NCBI GenBank assembly: GCA_050011155.1
Contig: JBEKJP010000019.1
Span: 8,835 to 72,834, forward strand
Length of the DNA stretch: 64,000 nt
Direction of reading: 5' to 3'
DNA from: Palsa-504 sp050011155
GTDB taxonomy: Bacteria; Actinomycetota; Actinomycetes; Streptosporangiales; Streptosporangiaceae
In this document: piece by piece, positions 60,665 to 64,000 of the stretch
How positions within the stretch are numbered: position 1 is the stretch's first letter
Layout: every line of letters starts with the position of its first letter
Notes under the pieces: model-generated
What the model saw: the letters and a program-made list of their open reading frames with translations, nothing else
Databases searched by the model: none
Told to the model about the DNA's origin: nothing
Made by a program: the position numbers and the translations under genes

Positions 60665-61528
60665 ATGCCGGAACTGCCGGAAGTAGAATCGCTGGCCGTC
60701 TTCCTGCGCGAGCACGCCACCGGCCACGCCATCGCCCGGGCCGACGCGGCCTCGTTCTCGGTGCTGAAGACGTTCGACCCGCCGCTCACCGCCCTCACCG
60801 GCCACGTCATCACCGGCACCGGCCGGCACGGCAAGTTCCTCGACCTGGCCACCGACCAGGGCCTGCACCTGATCATGCACCTGGCCCGCGCGGGCTGGCT
60901 GCGCTGGCGCGACGACCTGCCGTCGGCGCCGCCCAAGCCGGGCAAGAGCCCGCTGGCCTTCAGGCTCCGGCTCGACGACGGCTCCGGCTTCGACCTGACC
61001 GAGCAGGGCACGAAGAAGCGCCTGGCGGTCTACCTGGTCCGCGACCCGGCCGAGGTGCCCGGGGTCGCCACCCTCGGCCCCGACCCGATGGCCGCCGACT
61101 TCACCGAGGAGACCCTGGCCGGCCTGCTGGCCGGGCGCCGCACCCAGGTCAAAGGGGTGCTCCGGGATCAGCACATCATCGCCGGCATCGGCAACGCCTA
61201 CTCCGACGAAGTGCTGCACGTCGCGAAGATGTCCCCGTTCAAGATCGCGTCCAGCCTGACGCCGGCCGACGTGGCCACCCTGTACCAGGCGATCAAGACC
61301 ACACTGGGCGAGGCGGTGGAACGTTCGGCGGGCCTGGCCGCGGCCGACCTGAAGGGCGAGAAGAAGAGCGGCCTGCGCGTCCACGGCCGGGCCGGGCAGG
61401 AGTGCCCGGTGTGCGGCGACACCATCCGCGAGGTCTCGTTCGCCGACTCGGCCTTGCAGTACTGCCCGACCTGCCAGACCGGCGGCAAGCCCCTGGCCGA
61501 CCGGCGGCTGTCCCGGCTGCTCAAGTAG
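60665..61528 (+). CDS. Fpg/Nei-family DNA glycosylase
   Basis: 287 residues. The N-terminal catalytic PELPEVESLAVFLREHATGH (Pro, Glu), Lys in RHGKFLDLA, H2TH region VKGVLRDQHIIAGIGNAYSD with EVL, and C-terminal zinc finger CPVCGDTIREVSFADSALQY with CPTC are all present. It removes oxidised bases and cuts the abasic strand. The ATG at 60665 must be the start since Pro2 is catalytic. tRNA-Ala follows. Confidence 0.93.
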   Translation: MPELPEVESLAVFLREHATGHAIARADAASFSVLKTFDPPLTALTGHVITGTGRHGKFLDLATDQGLHLIMHLARAGWLRWRDDLPSAPPKPGKSPLAFRLRLDDGSGFDLTEQGTKKRLAVYLVRDPAEVPGVATLGPDPMAADFTEETLAGLLAGRRTQVKGVLRDQHIIAGIGNAYSDEVLHVAKMSPFKIASSLTPADVATLYQAIKTTLGEAVERSAGLAAADLKGEKKSGLRVHGRAGQECPVCGDTIREVSFADSALQYCPTCQTGGKPLADRRLSRLLK

Positions 61529-61590
61529 TTAGTACCTGGTCCCGGTAAAGGACGTGCCCTAACCGGGTACCCTTGGGCGGAAGACATCTC

Positions 61591-61663
61591 GGGGCTATAG
61601 CTCAGCTGGAAGAGCACTTGGTTTGCATCCAAGGGGTCAGGGGTTCAAGTCCCCTTAGCTCCA
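61591..61663 (+). tRNA. tRNA-Ala (anticodon TGC)
   Basis: 73 nt. Acceptor GGGGCTA pairs with TAGCTCC, discriminator A. Anticodon arm CTTGG-TTTGCAT-CCAAG with TGC central, T-arm AGGGGTTCAAGTCCCCT. CCA is not encoded. A degenerate copy of its 3' half lies at 62196-62242. Confidence 0.96.
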
Positions 61664-61701
61664 CCGAACTTTTCGGCGCAGGCGGGTCAGCGGGCGGGCC
61701 A

Positions 61702-62180
61702 CTACCGGGGCGCCTGGCTGTGCGTGGCCCCGGCAAGCGCGGGGGTGGGCGGGCCGGATGACTGGGTGTCGGGTTCGATGGACAGGTGCGGCAGGATGCG
61801 GTCCAGCCAGCCGGGTAGCCACCAGTTGCCGCGGCCGGATAGGTGCATGAGGGCAGGGACGAGCAGGGTGCGCAGCAGGAAGGCGTCGAGCAGGACGGCG
61901 GCGGCCAGGCCGATGCCGATCTCGCCGATGCTCTGCTGGCCGGACAGGATGAAGGCGCTGAACACCAGGATCATGATGGTGGCGGCGGCGATGATGACCC
62001 GGCCGGTGGTGGCCTGGCCGGTGCGGATGGCCTGGTGGTTGTCGCCGGTGGCGGCCCATTCCTCGCGGATCCGGGAGACCAGGAATACCTCGTAGTCCAT
62101 CGACAGGCCGAACAGGACCGCGAGCATTAGCACGGGCAGGAACGAAGCCGTGCCGGGCAGGCCGAGCTCGGCTACCTGTG
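61702..62180 (-). pseudogene. C-terminal fragment of an MMPL/RND-type transporter
   Basis: The frame encodes the last part of an MMPL exporter: FLPVLMLAVLFGLSMDYEVF, LVSRIREEWAATGDNHQAIR, TGRVIIAAATIMILVFSAFI and VLLDAFLLRTLLVPALMHL, followed by WWLPGWLDRILPHLSIE. About 155 residues remain of a family of ~700 or more. Upstream of LGLPGTASF the frame loses homology and runs into the tRNA-Ala-like sequence at 62196-62242, so truncation is at that point. Confidence 0.8.
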
Positions 62181-62195
62181 CCTGCCGCGAGCGAC

Positions 62196-62242
62196 CCTGG
62201 TTTGCATCCAGCTGGCCACGGGTTCGTGTCCCCTTAGCTCCA
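62196..62242 (+). repeat. Degenerate copy of tRNA-Ala 3' half (att-like)
   Basis: 47 nt matching tRNA-Ala positions 61617-61663 at 39 of 47 sites, without gaps, ending in the identical GTCCCCTTAGCTCCA. It starts at the anticodon arm (CTGG-TTTGCAT-CCAG still pairs). No 5' half is found, so it is not a functional tRNA. It resembles an attachment-site remnant. Confidence 0.75.
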
Positions 62243-62534
62243 CAGGTCAGAGGCTTATCGCGATCTTGGTGACCGCCGGGCGGGGCCGCCGGTTCTGGAA
62301 CGTCCTGCCGCAGGTCCTGACGTGCGCCTCTTTGGTACGAATACACCGCACCTGTCGCGTCAGCCCCGGTTTTTCGCCGACAATATCTAATTACGACCTG
62401 TTGCTGCGAGAAATTGCACTCTATTTGCGGAAATTAACCGATATGCGCCCTATTTACCGAAAATGTGTTTTCTGCCATGCGGACGGGTATGGAATCGGCA
62501 TTCCAGGCCAGGCGCACACGGGATTGGGGCAATT

Positions 62535-63419
62535 GTGAGGATTGCGTTCTCGGCGGTCATGGTTTTCTGTGCAGGCACGCTCGTGGCGACGTGCTCTTCA
62601 GCGTCGGCCTCAGCACTTTCGGGACCCGGTTACACCTATACCCGCCACTATGTAAACGGACAGGTATCCCGTTACAGCTATACCGAAGACGAAAACGGGG
62701 CAGAGGTCACCGCGGTAGCGCGGCTGAAGTCCTTCGTCCACCAGGGCATCGGCGGCGAGCAGGTCAAGTGGGTCGCCCTGACCGCCGATGGCCAGAATAT
62801 GGACGCGCAGGCCCAGGCGTTCCCGCCGTATGTCGTGTCGCTCGATCCGAGGGACCCGAATGGTCTCGCGCTGCCCGACACGCAGACGGCGGGCCAGTTG
62901 CAAGGTCCGGTGGACGACCTGCTCACCATTTACGTCGGCCTGAGTGACCGTACCGGCATCGACGATCTGCACCAGCCTGGCCAGTCACACGTGGATCCCA
63001 CGCTGCTGCCAGGGAATTTCTCCAGCGCCACCGCGCCGGTGGGTGAGGATCTGGTCCAGCTCACGACCACGCTGACTCACTTGAGCCCCCGGCAGGCCAC
63101 GTTCACGTCGTCCTACCAGCCGCCGGCTGCGGGCGGCCTCACGCTCACCCAGCCCTTTATGAGCAGCCCGGTATGCGGCTCTACCCCGAACAACTTCGAG
63201 CTCGTCCAGGCGGAAGGGACCGAGTTTGTCGCATTGTGGGGATGCGAGTCGTTCACGGTCACCACGGTGGTCGACCGGCCCAGCGGGCGGATTATCTCAG
63301 CCCAGATGACCAATCCGCTGCAGCTTGACGGAGTGGTGTGCCAGGACGAGGCGCTGACCGAGTGCACTTCCATCCCGCCCACCACGCTGAATCGCACGGT
63401 CCAGCTCACCCGAGGCTGA
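62535..63419 (+). CDS. Secreted protein of unknown function
   Basis: 294 residues from a GTG with GGGG five bases upstream. A signal peptide (RIAFSAVMVFCAGTLVATCS then SASASA) is followed by a soluble domain with no recognised family. Cys residues in SSPVCGSTPNN, LWGCESF, VVCQDE and TECTS could form two disulfides. The upstream 62347-62534 is AT-richer than the surroundings. It may belong to an acquired segment next to the tRNA-Ala-like remnant. Confidence 0.72.
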   Translation: MRIAFSAVMVFCAGTLVATCSSASASALSGPGYTYTRHYVNGQVSRYSYTEDENGAEVTAVARLKSFVHQGIGGEQVKWVALTADGQNMDAQAQAFPPYVVSLDPRDPNGLALPDTQTAGQLQGPVDDLLTIYVGLSDRTGIDDLHQPGQSHVDPTLLPGNFSSATAPVGEDLVQLTTTLTHLSPRQATFTSSYQPPAAGGLTLTQPFMSSPVCGSTPNNFELVQAEGTEFVALWGCESFTVTTVVDRPSGRIISAQMTNPLQLDGVVCQDEALTECTSIPPTTLNRTVQLTRG

Positions 63420-63445
63420 CCAAGACACCACGGTCCCAGGCGCTT

Positions 63446-63476
63446 TTATCCACAAGCTCTCCCCAAGCTGTCCACA
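63446..63476. promoter_or_regulatory. Two DnaA-box-like sites
   Basis: TTATCCACA (63446-63454, perfect) and CTGTCCACA (63468-63476) lie 14 bp apart downstream of the secreted-protein gene, about 15 kb from dnaA. Confidence 0.5.
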
Positions 63477-63501
63477 TGGGGTTCGTCCAGCGAACATTGG
63501 G

Positions 63502-63720
63502 GTGCAGCTGGACCTGGAGATCCCCCAGGGCACCGGCTGGCGCGAGGATCAGCACTGGAACGCCCAGATTGCCTGGAAGTCCTGCGGCCCCACTCCAGCT
63601 GGGACGAACGGCTGCTGCGCTTCGAGTTGCACCGCTACCTCGGCTGGCCCGGGCAAGCCCCCGCTGCGCTACCTTCTCGGATCCCGCTCTGTTCTCGGCA
63701 GTATCACGAACCTCTTTTAA
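63502..63720 (+). pseudogene. Frameshifted unknown gene remnant
   Basis: GTG 63502 opens QLDLEIPQGTGWREDQHWNA then QIAWKSCG with good codon bias to about 63590. After that the GC-biased third position moves to the next frame, which reads SSWDERLLRFELHRYLGWPG. This is best explained by one frameshift in a short gene. I do not recognise the family. Between here and 63898 I see no other gene. Confidence 0.35.
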
Positions 63721-63897
63721 ATCGTAGGTACCTATTTCGGGTAACTCGCGTGTATGTCGGTCGGAATGTCGTAGCCGCCAGGTAGGGTCGAACTAAGAAT
63801 CTAGAAGCTGCCGAGCGGCGAGAACCTCCAGCGCCAGGAAGAAGGCACCCGCAAGAACCCATTCCCCGTGAGCGCCTTCCGGAAGGAGGTAACCCAG

Positions 63898-64000
63898 GTG
63901 GCTACCGCCCCGGCCTTCGCCAGCGTCAGCGAGGCGATGGACATGGTGCGCGCCGGGCTGGCGTTCGTCGCGACGGCGGACGCGACGGAGCTGACCGCGG
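63898..64000 (+). CDS. DUF222 (13E12 repeat family) HNH-type protein, N-terminal start (partial)
   Basis: 34 residues before the window ends, from GTG with a perfect GGAGGT seven bases upstream. SVSEAMDMVRAGLAFVATAD then ATELTA matches the opening of actinobacterial DUF222 proteins, which usually end in an HNH nuclease domain and occur in many copies per genome. The nuclease part is outside the window. Confidence 0.65.
   Translation, partial: MATAPAFASVSEAMDMVRAGLAFVATADATELTA

Overview
This window is high-GC actinobacterial chromosome spanning the dnaA-dnaN origin region. The evidence is the strong G/C preference at third codon positions, frequent GTG starts, and a gene order close to that of mycobacteria and streptomycetes: cca - DUF6049 - murJ - pseudokinase - sigM - anti-sigma - trxB - trxA - ... 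- parB - parA - rsmG - jag - yidC - yidD - rnpA - rpmH | dnaA - dnaN - recF - dciA - gyrB - gyrA - DUF3566 - tRNA-Ile - DLW-39 - ... - tRNA-Ala. The DUF222/13E12 start at the right edge and the PadR-ino1 pair fit a filamentous actinomycete (Streptosporangiales-like). That placement is inference.

Layout. 1-10.5 kb is accessory: a partial C5-cytosine methyltransferase, a short UvrA paralogue with a nucleotidyltransferase-like gene, a VOC/AraC/ASCH/membrane cassette, a GAPDH with a second nucleotidyltransferase, and then gene remnants (XRE regulator, NUDIX, flavoprotein, carboxylate-amine ligase) around a tRNA-Arg. 10.5-18.1 kb holds a PQQ-type beta-propeller lipoprotein and the replication/ribosome block dnaB - rplI - rpsR - ssb - rpsF. 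dnaB carries two inteins, and a dense group of DnaA boxes lies upstream of it. 18.3-27.6 kb holds a small membrane protein, an endonuclease IV-type enzyme, a GT87 mannosyltransferase, a bifunctional PBP, DUF5318, PadR-ino1 and an MFS exporter. 27.5-37.9 kb is the cell-envelope and redox block (cca to trxA). 37.9-42.1 kb holds a GNAT, an aminotransferase, a Ddl-like ligase and a threonine aldolase. 42.0-48.1 kb is the parB-to-rpmH operon, read leftward. 48.3-59.3 kb is the dnaA-to-DUF3566 replication/topoisomerase block, read rightward. 59.5-64 kb holds tRNA-Ile, DLW-39, a HAD-like protein, a Fpg/Nei glycosylase, tRNA-Ala next to an MMPL fragment and a degenerate copy of the tRNA 3' half, a secreted protein, a frameshifted remnant, and the start of a DUF222 gene.

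How the genes work together. DnaA, DnaN, RecF, DciA, GyrB/A, DnaB and SSB form the initiation, elongation and topology toolkit. ParA, ParB and two parS sites segregate the origin. MurJ, its pseudokinase, DUF6049 and the PBP act in peptidoglycan synthesis. SigM with its anti-sigma factor sits beside the thioredoxin pair. RnpA, YidD, YidC and Jag serve RNA processing and membrane-protein insertion.

Most unusual observations: (i) DnaB is interrupted by a WCT-signature (class 3-like) mini-intein in the P-loop and by a large LAGLIDADG intein upstream of the RESG/SIEQD site; (ii) three perfect DnaA boxes plus weaker ones lie upstream of dnaB, more consensus boxes than I find between dnaA and dnaN; (iii) a parS site is the centre of a 38-bp perfect palindrome between two convergent genes and overlaps the parB stop codon; (iv) a 47-nt degenerate copy of the tRNA-Ala 3' half lies at the truncated end of an MMPL fragment; (v) several genes share a TANNNT hexamer 6-7 nt before the start codon with no leader, pointing to leaderless transcripts. 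I saw no CRISPR array, rRNA operon or insertion sequence.
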